A DNA stretch of 64,000 bases from Corbicula japonica (taxonomy: Eukaryota > Mollusca > Bivalvia > Venerida > Cyrenidae): contig JAZAYU010000175.1 of NCBI GenBank assembly GCA_038501625.1, positions 950,001 through 1,014,000 of the forward strand. Direction: 5' to 3'. Each line of letters starts with the position of its first letter. The first letter of the stretch is position 1. Below the pieces are notes generated by a model. That model did not search any database. It saw only the letters and a list, made by a program, of their open reading frames with translations, and had not been told where the DNA came from. Position numbers and translations under genes: made by a program. Of the stretch, positions 11,976 through 23,654 are shown one piece after another.

Positions 11976-13215
11976 GATCAAAAGAGATTAATTTTTTAAA
12001 AATATTGAGGAAAATTTCAATAAATATTATCTTTAAGTTAACAAATGGTTAAATAAATGAATATATATTTTCTGATACTAAAATTTTTGTTACTTCTATT
12101 TAACGTTAAGTCTTCTTTAAAAGCATGGGAATCAATTAATATGAAGTGAGTCTCGTGTAAGAAATTGTAGATTGTATATTTTAAGGTAAAAAGCATTTCC
12201 TTGAAATTTATGGATCCCCGTGGTTTTCACAAGGCCATCAAATTCGGTAGAAAACGTTAAACATATAATTGTTGTAATTAAACATTTAGTTGTGTTTACA
12301 AATATCTCTGGCGAACATTATTTGATTTACTTAAACAAAAAAAAGTTCGTTTGTTTGTTACCTTAGTTTTCTTCATGTTAAGTTAGAGAAACGTGCAAAA
12401 TAATTATCATCATTTATATTGTAAAGTCTGAATAATGATCAAACTCATTTCAGGCAATTTGGTCACACCAATTGCATTCCTGACCAAATTAAACATGATC
12501 ATTTTTTGTAAATCTCGCTGATAGACGTATTACTCGCCAATTTTGTTTTCTGCTTATATATCATATTTTCCGCCAAGAAACTCCATTAACAAGTCAAAAA
12601 CAACACGATGCCAGCGTTAATACTGATCTGGTTATAACAAGCTCTTTAAAGTAATTAAACAAAGTCGTGCGATCAAAAAGTAGTCCAGATATCATGTAAA
12701 TAAATCCTACATTTCTTCCGTTATATTGAGGCAATCGACAAAAGTATCTGAAAACTTACAAGCTTTAATTGAATGAATAGTGACTATAATACCTGGTTAT
12801 CATTTCGATTCGGCTAAATGGTTTCCCCGCATTTTTAGAAAGAAAAAAAATCACGCGCTTTATAAAAACACGTGACTGAGAATACAAATGTACATCAAAA
12901 CTACAAAATGTCAATATCGTTAAAAGTGATAGGTAGCTTGTCATATACTTCTCAGATATTAAAATTGTTCTAAATAAAATTAATGTATTTAAAAGCTAAA
13001 AATCAACATTGTCAGAAATAAACATACGACCAATCCTACATGAACATCTATGAATCCTGTAAACCTAGTTTTACAGGCTCGGCATATCTCATGTCGCTGT
13101 TAAGTAAAGCGCGTGCGTAATATCTGCAGCACAATTTCCTAAAAAATAAGTATCTCCGTTGTTTGCTGATCGATTGGAACAGGATTATTTTCAGGCTTTT
13201 ATCTAAAGGATTTTA

Positions 13216-14106
13216 TCTAAAGAAAATATTTTCTCACTTACTAGACAGAAAAATCTCTATTTTTAGCCGTGTGAGATTTCCTTATCTTACACTCCGCGTG
13301 CTAGCGTACTTTTGTATTATTGCGCACCATATTGAGCACTTTCATTATTGATTTAGACTACGTCATGATGCTTATTTCTACGTCATTTAAATTTGTAGTG
13401 ACGTAATTAAACGAATGTTTACTTTTTCAAACAGAGCAATCTGTTGACTTGAATTGGAAAGGATACTATCGGAGGTTGCTTAAGTATAACGCTGGAACTT
13501 GGAAGTGTTTACCGTGGTATGATTTTAAGTGTTTCATTCTTATACCGCTGTTGCGAGCTTCGTTAAACATCAGGATCTATGAAGAAAGTGAATGGAAAAT
13601 AAAATAGGAATTATACTGCTGTTAAATCGGGATATTTCAACTGGTATGTACAATTCATTTTTTTTTTAATTTTGAATTGTGACGAAATCACGGATAACCT
13701 TAAAAATCGCAGATCCGTTATCCGTTTTCAACGGATGAACCAGCTGTTTTCATGCCATGAAAAAAAAACGATTCTTTTCCTTTCTTTTATTTGTAACGAT
13801 ATTGTTGAAGGCCTACATGTTAGGGGTGTTAAACTTTTACAGAATTGTGTATTCGTGGCTGATTAACCGTTCCTACTTGAAGTTACGTGAGAGAAATAGT
13901 TCTCTATTTTTTTTATTATAAAGAGTTTTGTTTGAATCTTTAAGAAATAAGTGAGAAAAATAATCAATCATTGTTATTCGGCGAAGATCGCGGTATCCCA
14001 ACCTTCGGGCAATGCTTTCCAGACGGAAACTCGGCACAGCCTCGTTTCCGTCTGGAAAGCATTACCCTCGGGTTGAGATACCTTGATCTTCGCCGAATAC
14101 CAATGA
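13216..14106. mobile_element. Insertion private to the right arm, ending in a large hairpin
   Basis: The left arm runs uninterrupted from TTGAAGATAATAAT into GATGAAAGCCAGAAAATGAT, whereas the right arm has ~0.9 kb between the equivalent points. The insert starts near a duplicated TATCTAAAGGATTT and holds a cluster of CRE-like sites (TACGTCA, TACGTCA, TGACGTAA at 13355-13405). It finishes with the 13968-14106 hairpin. No transposase is visible. It could equally be two successive insertions. Confidence 0.5.
13968..14106. repeat. Foldback hairpin with ~63-bp arms
   Basis: The left arm 13968-14030 contains ATTCGGCGAAGATCGCGGTA and GCTTTCCAGACGGAAAC. The right arm 14044-14106 is its near-perfect reverse complement, and a ~13-bp loop lies between. 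It is far richer in GC than its surroundings, consistent with a foldback MITE. The open frame running through it is a by-product. Confidence 0.8.
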
Positions 14107-16134
14107 TAGATTCTCTTTATCTTCAAAAATTTATTGTTTGGCCATGTTCATAAGTCCGTTTATCACGGCTTCGTCATCAGTTGACGCAGAATATGCACAT
14201 TTAGGTAAGTTCTTTGCGGATATTACTCAAAGAGGTGGTTATCAAGAATAGCAATAAAATCACTTGGAAATAATCGCTGTCGTATTGATTATCCCCTTTC
14301 ACCTGCTACTGTACATACTTTTGAAAACCATATGAGCTTCAGTCCAGTTTCTAAATTTAGTTTCCTTCCAACGCCGACAGTCTATCAAAGTTTCAGAGTT
14401 TTGATGGAAGAACGTTTACATTAGTTGAGCAATATACGACAAAACTAGAATAAAAACCAGTCACCATTGCTTTTTGAGGTTATAACTTGTCTAGGTTTTC
14501 AATTTCTACCAGACTTGATCAATGAACGAAATAATCTGAACACCGGGTTTACGTCACAGTGCCCTATTTATATGTCTGCAAGCCTCACCTACTTTATATC
14601 AAAGCATCATAATATTGATCTGAAACGTCTTATGCGCAGATGGTGCTTACAAAAGTTTAACCTAATTATTTATATTTCGAATATATGACAGATTGACTCA
14701 ACATAATGAACCGCACATTAAATATTGTCTGACATTTGAAACAGGCAGAAGCATAATAAATATATAGGAATAAGTTTTCATTGCATAGACTTTTTGAAAC
14801 TGAGCACAGGACTGAACAGATTTTTAAAATCAGTTGCTGGGGTAAATATAAGGTATTCAGTTTAAAACTCATCCCAAATTGTGCTGGTAGCCATTTAACG
14901 TGACCAATGACACCGTTACATCAGTTTATGAGCACAAGTCAATTTTTCATTTATATTTTGTATTATATAAACATTTTTTACTTAAAACAACAGTGAATAC
15001 CAAAGTCACTTTTATAATGAATATTAATTATTTTAGCATGACACACGTCATATATTGCCGAGTTTTTATTAAATTTAAATTCAATATTTATATTTGTGCA
15101 CAAGAATAATGATGTTAGTGGTCACCATTGCAAATGGCTGTCTCAAATAACATTGAAATATGCAACTTCAGACAGCTATAGAGTAGCTATTTAAGGTCCG
15201 ATGTTCAAAATCCTTTCAATGTAGTGAAGAAAATGTGTAGTTCTATTCAATTGTGTATATTTCAATTTTTTACGGAAATACCTTTTAAAATTTCATTTAC
15301 TTTTTTATGTATTGCATGCATTTCTTTTATGAAATGATGTTAACGGAATAAAAAGAATTTGCAATATTTCATTATGCAGATCTGATTCTTGTTTTAAAGT
15401 CGCGTTCCTTTGAAAGATAAAATATGAATTGAAAATGTTCTCATCATGGCATACCTCATGAAACAGATGTAATATTGTTGTTGTTGTTGTTGTAACAATG
15501 AGACACTGACTCTTTACACCTGCTGTGCTATCAAGATAATCCCCGAAGTGTTGCGCAGGCAGCTCTAATAAACAATGTTGCATTATTGTAGGACGCAAGA
15601 AACATACCGATATTGATAAAAAATAATTTGCATCAATAATTGACATGAAAAAGTACTGGTTTCAATAATGAGCAAAGCTGTATTGTATGTTTTCTTTTGT
15701 TTTAACGTTTGTTCCATAATAATGATATTATTATTATAAACATTTACCAGCATACATTTGTGTTGCTATCGTGTGTTTTTATTGATTTCTTGTGTTTCTT
15801 TTGTTATTTATTCTGGATGGAAAAACTTTTATGCTTTTAAAAATTCTTATCCTTATTCTGAAACTAAAAATTCTTTATTCACAAGTACATTTTATGTCAA
15901 TTTGTATTTAGATATCTGCACCTAAGAAATGTGCGAAGGAGGAAAACTCACATGCAGAAAACGAAGAAACCAAAACATGTTATTTTTTTATGATCGTGTA
16001 TTGTATTGTGACTTAAATGGAAGCATGCTCTTTACTTATCTATATACTTTCAATTTAGATTATTTTCATAGAATTTGTGTCCATGACACAAAAAACTTCT
16101 TACGCAATTTTGAATAATTATACCAGAAATAATT

Positions 16135-16330
16135 AGAAAAAAAAGAAATATGTATATCAGGAATAGCCACACTCAGAAAACACAGATAGCCTCCCCACGC
16201 AGCGAAAAAGAAGTGAGGGAAAAAGAGCATGCGTTTATATGAATATTATTTTCTACCAAGACACCACAAACAATTAACGAAAAAGAGAAACATTGGGGTT
16301 CCTGCCTTGCATCAACACGTTTCAACGTTA
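16135..16330 (+). repeat. Family B dispersed repeat inside the right arm
   Basis: Partner of the copy at 8195-8395: GAAATATGTATATCAGGAATAGCCACACTC, CCTCCCCACGCAGCG, then ACAAACAATTAACGAAAAAG. Confidence 0.7.
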
Positions 16331-16744
16331 AGGTTTCACAGTAAGTTGTAATCTTTATATTTCTTTATTGGGACTTATTCAAAGAGGAGTGTCATATTCG
16401 GCCATAAAGCTCGATAACAAGCCCGCTGAGGACTACATGTTAGCATTTTGTAATTATAAGGGGACCTTTACTAGACTAAGTTCACTTATTTTTGGGGAAA
16501 TGTTGCCCTTAGTGTAAAACTCCATTAACATGTTTAAGAGATCAGTAACTGTTAATTTTGCTGGCATTTTAGACATTCGAAAACTGTTGGCGTTGTTATT
16601 GTATAATCATAACAAGTTTATGGACGTTGTCACAAACACATTTCGCAAATACATAACATGATAAATACATTATACATCATCCAGAAACTAGTCAACTAAA
16701 ACGGAAAACACGACAAAACATTTCCTCGCTAAAATAAATGCTAA

Positions 16745-16877
16745 TGAAACTTTAAATGCCTCCGAAAATTACAAAACTGAAAATATTGTAGGCTCGACTT
16801 TTATTGAGCGTGTTCATGGGCAGTAATGGAAAAGCATATTACTGCCCACGCCACCTTGCCCCCGGGTTGAGCGCAAC
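16745..16877 (-). repeat. Family A dispersed repeat at the outer edge of the right arm
   Basis: Minus-oriented copy with GGGCAGTAATGG..ATTACTGCCC and CCCCCGGGTTGAGCGCAAC. The arm homology stops right after this core. Confidence 0.7.
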
Positions 16878-17007
16878 AATCTTCCCAATGTTCGTGCCTT
16901 AAACAAAATCATTTTAACACTGTAAAATAGAAAACATGCAATGCACTTAAAACTGGCCGTTTGCTTCGAATGTAGAACAATACACATCTGTGTAACTCTA
17001 ATAAATT

Positions 17008-17115
17008 TGTTTCGCTCAACCCACGACTAGGCGGCGTCACATTTCTATTACTGCCCATGAACATAATCATGCCGACCCCGCACTAGTTTCGTGTTTGTTA
17101 TGTGGCTTTCAATGT
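17008..17115 (+). repeat. Family A dispersed repeat, partial, opposite in orientation to its neighbour
   Basis: TTCGCTCAACCCACGACTAGG, then ATTACTGCCCATGAACA and a decayed 3' end. It lies ~130 bp from a minus-oriented copy, giving an inverted A pair. Confidence 0.6.
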
Positions 17116-18138
17116 TTCTCTTTTATTTATTTTATTAAAATATCAAATTGTTTGAGCATTTTCAAAAGCATTGACGTAAGAAAGGTACGTAACATTCCTT
17201 AGAAATTATTCGCTGCAAAATGTTTAACAAGATACCACAAAAATAGAAATAATAATGACAATCTCAGAAAATAACTAAATATAAGCTTGATGACAAATGT
17301 TTAAACATCATGAGAATGTTTTAGTAAAACACATATCCAACAAATAAGAGAAAGTTTATAAATAATTTGTGATTAAGCAATTTTGGTAATGACTTGGGAA
17401 ATGATTGTTCACGGACTCAAAGACATTTTCTATTGCATTGTTTGAAGAATTAATCATCTTTTTTATGCAAATAACATGTACTTTTGCCTTTTTCGGTATT
17501 TCATGTTCAAAAATACAGCAAACACGTCAACGGGAAGTTCATAATAATCATGCCAAAGGCTAATTTGTTATTTAATTAAACCAATCTGTTATTGATTTAT
17601 GAATGCCGGTGTTGCATGATTAATCTGTAAAAATCGTGATGCATTTATCTTTTATTGTAGTTTTCATGCAATCTGATGATTTTTCCTCTTGTTTGTTAAT
17701 AGTAAAAGGTTAGGTGACGTAAGCTTTAAAACGATGTTAATAAATCGTTCAATGTTGGTATGCATGTGTTGATAGGAAATGAAATAATGCATAATGTGTT
17801 TATCAATGATAGTACTTACTATGATTCCTTGAAATGGATACAGCCCTGGGAAGATAAATTCATTTGTTTTAGAAAATTTCACGAAAAAACGCAAAAACAA
17901 CAGCATCAAAAAGGATACTACTTTATTTTCAACAGAGATTTGAAATACCGTTTCTAATTTCGATAACACTTCTTACTAACGTCAATGTTTTTATTTCAGT
18001 TCAGCAAAGATTAATTTGTATCGCGTGTTCAGATTATATTTACTTGTTTCGGGGGAAAGGGGTGGATGTCCTTCCTCTAATCTCTTTAAAGTTGTTTTTA
18101 ACGACATGTACAGTATTACGTTTTTCCATAACTGTATT
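17116..18138. other. Unassigned AT-rich DNA
   Basis: Contains overlapping short frames on both strands near 17.7-17.97 kb that are not protein-like. No repeat was identified. Confidence 0.45.
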
Positions 18139-18222
18139 TGAACAGGCTCAAATCAAGCCTGCAATATATTCTGATAATCTGTCGTGTTCGCTTGCTTTCA
18201 AAGTTCCTTTTTTCATCGCTTT
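18139..18222 (+). repeat. Family A 3'-end fragment
   Basis: Contains GAACAGGCTCAAATCAAGCC, GCAATATATTCTGATAATCTG and GCTTTCAAAGTTCC, the 3' end of family A. Confidence 0.55.
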
Positions 18223-19004
18223 CTATCTTTTGACACAACCGCTGCAATAAATGGATAGGTCCAATGAACCTCAATCTTTTTTGCTAATATGTTGGTGAGT
18301 TTTTACGAGATTTAGACCAGGAAGTAATCCAATTTCTCTTTTTGATAGTCAGAATCTAATCGAATGTCTGTCACCTACCTAATCAAGTATTGGTTTGGAA
18401 CCAAAATGCTAAATCATCAAGAAAGTACCGGACTTAGTGTAGAAAATTTCGAGTTAATAAAGTTCACCAAAAGTACAATACCATAGTGTTATTTTTTACA
18501 ATGTAGTTGCCTAAGTTTTTATTTAACAGATAGAAGTAAAGCTGTTTAAGTTATGTTGTATGTCATTCTTTTTTAACTAACAGCCTGTATAATACCTCTT
18601 CCAAATAACAAATGCTATCAGTGAAAGTTTCATAATTAAACATTTTAGAAAAAAGACAAAATGACACTTCATTGTCCGTATATCATAAAGATCATTAGCA
18701 TGGTCTTTGCTTCTGATATAAGGAATGTGTGTTGGGAAATCATATCTTTTTGAGTTAGAATCACAGTCAAAAAGACGAATTTATGACAGTCTCAGGTCTG
18801 TAAGTTGTGGTTATAAATTTGTGAAAGTGTCGGATAAAAAAGAATTGTAATTCCTAAAGGATCAACTAAAGCAAAGGTCCGAAACTAAATCTTTGAAAAA
18901 GTTTGACGAAATATCCTACAAAGCATATGCTGGCCTAAATTACTTTACATAGTGAATTATCTGTCACACTATGTCTATAAAACATTTCGAAGATTTTTTT
19001 AACT

Positions 19005-19105
19005 TTAGACCACAGCTACCGACTACTGGCCAATCAGTGGCCAGTATAACCGTTGACTAAATCGCGTAGACAAAACTTTGGCATTGTCTACGAAGGTTCG
19101 TGGAG
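19005..19105. repeat. Degenerate relative of the 20886-20976 hairpin
   Basis: Starts TTTAGACCACAGC and contains ATAACCGTTGACTAAATCGCGTAGACAA, resembling the arm of the 20.9-kb hairpin. It also contains a small TGGCCAATCAGTGGCCA palindrome. Paired with CTGTGGTCTAA at 20871 it may mark the ends of a ~1.9-kb element. Confidence 0.4.
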
Positions 19106-19235
19106 CACGTGCATCTCGTTTACTATCTCATATTAATAAGCGGACGGCCGATAGCTTAGTGTCATACTGTGCTATCGATACGTGTTTGTGACAATTGTAA
19201 GAGTACAAAGTGGACGTTTAAGGTATTGGTGCGTT

Positions 19236-19600
19236 TGTCAATGCTAAGTCATAGACAAAAAGAAAAACATCAAAATCTCTCAAACAGCACAATGCAGCAC
19301 TTGAATGAAACTTTGCACAAACCAATTCTATTAATATGTGTTTAATTAATATATGCTAGGAAAAGTTGCAACGGTAACGAAAAATAGAAAGACCTAGAAA
19401 ATCCCTGAATGTTTTATTTGCAATTTATCACAAAATTGAAGCAACCTTAAACATCAAATTAAATGTCTTCGTGAGGAATGAGTTACTAACAACAATATCT
19501 AATGTTCTTTGGTCCAACAAATGTCTACAATGTGAGTTATTTTTAAAAGTGTGTTTGACCGTCAATTTCATGGTCACGAAAATGGATAACCAAACGTTAA
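19236..19600 (+). repeat. Family D-related copy, diverged
   Basis: Same order of blocks as 5360-5690: ACATCAAAATCTC, AATGAAACTTTGCACA, AAAAATAGAAAGACCTAGAAAATCCC and GTGTTTGACCGTCAATTTCATGGTCACG. No right terminal repeat was found. Confidence 0.5.
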
Positions 19601-20885
19601 AAAATGTAGGTTACTTTATAAGCAAATTTTATGTAAGCCCAGTTACACCACATTTCATGAATCATTTTACAGAGAAGAGTATCTGATGTTTTTCTTCTAA
19701 CTCTACTAAAACGTAGGCAATATTGAACAGTTATGTGAAAAAATATTCTTTGGAGAATCTTTTGCAGTATTTTATAAATTATGGTGAGCACTTTTAAGTT
19801 CTTACAACCGTTCCGAAAATATTAATGGCTTCCTATGAATTTAATCTTATACGGAATTCGAAACAATATTCAAGATCAAGATCAGAAACAGTCACTTCCG
19901 GTGTCGTATAACAACATAATAATTAATCCTTATTCCGGTTATCTGCAATTTTCCCGACTGCCGTCTTCGAAAACATTATCAGAAGTTTATCAACTAACAG
20001 TTGAGCGTGTCTTAAAATCATTAAAAACTTTCAAATTCTTTGTAAATTAAACTTCTGTTGACTCGAAGAAAAAGTAAAACATCCTTTAACAGGTTTTCTC
20101 ATTGGTTGTTTCGCATTTTTTCTGCCTTTTTGTTTCTATCAAATATTGAGCTTTTAAAATTTAGCAGCAGAAAAAGCTGTAATATTAAGAGAGTAAGTTA
20201 ACCAAATATGCAAGAATGTAATAGTGCTATTTTGCCATACCAAATTGTTTAAATTTCGTCAATGTAAAAGCTAATGATACAAATGGTAACTTTCTATTTA
20301 AGGCCAGTATACTTAAATGCTTTGTCACTTTAAACACAGAAATACAGAACAGTTAAATTGCTTAGCAAATAATTATTTTTTGACTGATGATAAAACAGTT
20401 GTCTGTTCTTGCTTATTCCATAAACTGGGCACGCAACTTGGATAAGGTACCTTTGAACATAATTTTGACATTTTAGTTGTTACTATTGTTGGAAGGAATT
20501 TACAATTATATTGTTTATATCATAAATGTAATTTTGTTTCAGATTTTGACAATAAATTGGTGTTTAACCTCGAAATGCATAACTATTGATGTAGTTTGCT
20601 CACCTTTATGACGTCATTTCAAGGACTGACTTCAATTCTCCGAAGGTCCCTTTTCCTATTGCGCATCAAAACATCATTTAAAAGTATAAAAACATTAAAG
20701 CGGAATTTCAAAAGCCACCAAAAAAATAAAGACACAATGGTTGCAGCTCAAACTGTATAGGCATGAATGATATTCATGAAATTCTCGCGCAAGGTTTTAC
20801 GTGTTGATTTTACAAGCTTAATAGGGTCGATTAATTAAATGGAGAAGTCGTGAATCTATACATTGATTAACTGTGGTCTAAGTCA
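19601..20885. other. Unassigned AT-rich DNA
   Basis: Two frames of ~70 codons exist but show no domain. Nothing else recognised apart from the TTAGACCACAG-type inverted motif at its right end. Confidence 0.45.
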
Positions 20886-20976
20886 GATAGACCACTTGTA
20901 ACCGTTGTCTACGAGATTTCTCGGCTCGCTTCGCTCGCCTCTAAATCTCGTAGACAACGGTTACTCGTGGTCTATC
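20886..20976. repeat. Hairpin with ~34-bp arms and a GC-rich loop
   Basis: The left arm GATAGACCAC..CCGTTGTCTACGAGATTT is mirrored by AAATCTCGTAGACAACGG..GTGGTCTATC. The loop holds GGCTCGCTTCGCTCGCC, itself nearly self-complementary. This is likely a foldback MITE or the end of a larger element. Confidence 0.75.
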
Positions 20977-21189
20977 CTTTACTTAACAGACTTGCAACAA
21001 CAACTGAAATTTATTGTCTGTATTTACAACTAAAAGTGCATTTATTTGGAAGCAAATGACAAGGTGCTTGAACTCTGACACGTAACAGATTAAAGGCAGA
21101 GGTACAACCTTCTCAATTTATACTGTATAAGTATACATGCTTTTCATGTGCGACTGTACTTATAACAGTACTTCTAGCTGTCAAACCAA
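20977..21189. other. Unassigned spacer
   Basis: Nothing recognised. Confidence 0.4.
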
Positions 21190-21560
21190 GGGATGTTATT
21201 ATAAGGCCCATCAGATTTTTCAGCCACATGCGTGCATATACGTAGTAAAATTATATTTTCACCATCAATATTTACAAATTATCAACTAACCATAAAACAC
21301 ATTTCTTTTGCTGTTTAAATGCGCATGCACATGCTTAAACAGATCGCCATGTCTAGTTATTTAATAAGTTATTGATTGTCATGTTCGTTACACTTTTACG
21401 GATTTAGCAGTCGGGCCTCAATTTCAACACTTCAGTAAATACAAAAACAGCTGTTTTACAGTTACTGGTCTTGCTTTTATCATGCGCAATCTCTATCAAA
21501 ACATTGACCGTCAACTAAAATAACCGATGTCTTTAATTAAGATCCCATACCGGTTTGACA
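21190..21560 (+). repeat. Family F diverged repeat
   Basis: Order of shared blocks with 61640-62030: CTTTTCATGTGCxACTG, AACAGTACTT, ATCAATATTTACAAATTATCA, GGGCCTCAATTTCA, CAGTAAATACAxxA and AAAATAACCGATGTC. It is a two- to three-copy family in this window with no coding sign. Confidence 0.5.
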
Positions 21561-22414
21561 ACAGATCAGACACCATATATTGTGAATGATCGTGTGTTCC
21601 GTTGCGCTGACAACCGGAAATTAGAAACACTTGTCTTCTCTTAATGTGATCCCGATTAATATTAAATGCAATCTATATGGGCAGAAAGAGATTTCATTTG
21701 TTCGTAGAAAATTTTTGCCCGTACATTTTTGTTTCAATGTTGTACAAATGCAATGTTTTATGCAGTTTTGCGTTATATTAGTTTCATAGTCATTGTTGAT
21801 AATGTTTTCAACTCTTTATTCTCGATTACCTTTTCTTCAAAAATTGTAAATGACCACCAACGGGTTACGAAATCTATATCAGTTGTTCATATTTAATGTA
21901 CACTTATTTAATAAACAGTAGTAAAGCATGGATTTCCGTTATAATTTATATTTCCATAATTCCAAATTAATATAGCATAATATTAGCAGTACATAAACTC
22001 TCGGAAAAAAGTGCAAACAATCTTAACGTTGATTGTGACCTTGGAAAATAAACGATACGGGTACTAGTCTAATGAATATAAATGAAAATATTTACCAGAA
22101 TGTTTTTGTTGTTTCCATTTTCTGTGCAAACTACAAGCTAATTGTAGAACTTGAATCAAAATCGTCATTGGTGTTCTAATCGAGTTCTGACCTATTTACG
22201 ATGTAATTTTCTTTCTTGATAGACAAGACTTATCCCCAAGTCATTCATTCGAGTGTAAGCCCGCTGATCTTTTGATCTGGTTTGGTTAATAGGAACATGT
22301 AAGAAACGTGTTCAGTATATTGCTTGACGTGGGAATAGTTTAAAGAGCGAGAGAAGGAGATGATATGGGATATCTAGATAAGGAATATGATAACAGTGTT
22401 ATTACTTACTGATA
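21561..22414. other. Unassigned AT-rich DNA
   Basis: No gene or repeat boundary recognised. Confidence 0.4.
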
Positions 22415-22805
22415 GATCCCCTGTCTGAATCTATTCTGTTCCGCCCATTTTTCTCCTTTAGGACAAACCCGTTCTTTTCTGGGGACCATTCGCCGCTGAA
22501 CATGGAATGGAATTAATCTGAAAATAACGCACTGAATGTTCCATGTCCGCCGAATTTTTGTCAATAGAAGTTGAGGGAATTTTTAGATCTCGCTTTTTTT
22601 CTTTACTGTTCTAACGTGTCTTACCATCTGCAAAATAAAGATATATTAAAAACAAACATTTGTGCAAAGTTTCATTTAACGGCATTTTGCCGTTATTGAG
22701 ATTTAATAATTTTCTTTTTATCGATGAACGTTCTTGGGAGGAGTGTGGTAGCCCTTAATTAAACCGACCCTGTGCACAATATTTTCATATTTGTCGTGTT
22801 TGATG
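22415..22805 (+). repeat. Family A copy interrupted by a family D half-element
   Basis: 22415-22552 is the 5' part of A (GATCCCCTGTCTGAATCTATTCTG through GAACATGGAATGG..AATCTGAAAATA). 22553-22758 is the terminal half of family D (AAAGTTTCATTTAACGGCATTTTGCCGTTATTGAGAT..GGGAGGAG..CCTTAA). At 22764 the A 3' end resumes (AAACCGACCCTGTGCACAATATTTTC). The D element replaces the A core rather than simply splitting it. Confidence 0.65.
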
Positions 22806-23047
22806 TTATATTGCCCTAAGTTTTATTAATCAATTCAAGTACTCCTTTTGGAAACGCTTTAACAAGTTATATGATAATCATTTCGTGAATATTTTAATTC
22901 CATGTTGTTTTTAGAGATGTCTGCCTTATTGCTAAGGTTTTCTCAATACTGCATTATTCAAACTCTGTTGTATGTTCATTCTAATTCGATCCATTTTCCA
23001 AAACGTGTTAAAGTCTATGTTGTTTAATGTTTGAACGTGGAATGTAT

Positions 23048-23180
23048 GTGATTACTTAAGCCAGGAGGCGGTTATTGCGCCAAAATATCCTACGATGTTT
23101 GGGATTATTTAAGTAAGGGGGCGGTCAAAATATTCTACGATGTTTGTGATTATTTCAGCCAGGAGGCAGTCATCTTGCGT
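23048..23180. repeat. Three-unit minisatellite, ~50-bp period
   Basis: Units share GATTAxTTxAGCCAGGAGGCGGT and CCTACGATGTTTG. The middle unit carries GTAAGGGGGCGG and is a few bases shorter. Confidence 0.7.
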
Positions 23181-23221
23181 AAACGATTGTTGATGCTTTA
23201 CCTCATTTGAATATGTGCGTG

Positions 23222-23445
23222 AACTTAAAACTTTATTAAGGACACAAACACGCGAAGCCACTCTCACAAAACAAAGTCTCCCCACGCAGCGAACAATAAG
23301 AGGAAGAGCGAGCTTGTTTGTTATAAGTAAGTCTATTCAAATAAGATGCCACAAACAATTAACGAAAAAGAGAACCCTTTGGGTTACGGCCTTGAAACGG
23401 TTTGGGGCAAAACAAATTGCCACTGGGGGTTTAAACCAGTAAGGA
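23222..23445 (+). repeat. Family B dispersed repeat
   Basis: Contains CCACTCTCACAAAACAAAGTC, TCCCCACGCAGCG, CCACAAACAATTAACGAAAA and the 3' part GGCAAAACAAATTGCCACTGG followed by GGGTTTAAACCAG. The head is replaced by unrelated sequence. The long open frame across it is repeat sequence. Confidence 0.7.
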
Positions 23446-23654
23446 TATCCACCACAGCTCACAATTACCGTTGTTTAAACAACAATCTCTGAAATAGTTC
23501 TCTAAATAATTTTGCGCAGCTGACATAATACGGACATGACATCACCGTCATAGATTGTAGTTACTTTGGGTAGACGTAGATAACAATCGTACGTAGTGTT
23601 ATAGAAACGCGAAGACGTCGGGCGGGCAAGTGTCGTCCGGAAAAAAGCGGTTTA

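Larger units (their letters stand above)
10918..13049. other. Central spacer of the inverted duplication
   Basis: About 2.1 kb between the arms, without a supportable gene. It contains a stretch at 11040-11270 resembling family F (ATTTTCACCATCACTGTTTACAAATTA), a family B head at 11925-11975 and a small hairpin at 12460-12492 (AATTTGGTCA / TGACCAAATT). The 72-codon frame near 11.5 kb is not recognisable. Confidence 0.55.
13050..16877 (-). repeat. Right arm of the inverted duplication
   Basis: Reverse-complement partner of 7652-10917, longer because of a private insertion at about 13216-14106. The inner match starts at the AATCCTGTAAACCTAGTTTTACAGG block near 13055. The outer match ends inside a minus-oriented family A copy near 16877. 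A (GTT)n run at about 15477-15493 is expanded relative to the other arm. The longer open frames in it (for example 15305-15646 on the minus strand) have no counterpart frame in the other arm and no domain, so I do not call genes. Confidence 0.8.

Noticed and set aside
15305..15646. 113-codon minus-strand frame in the inverted duplication
   Set aside because: The partner arm does not keep the frame, and it runs through a (GTT)n run translated as threonines.
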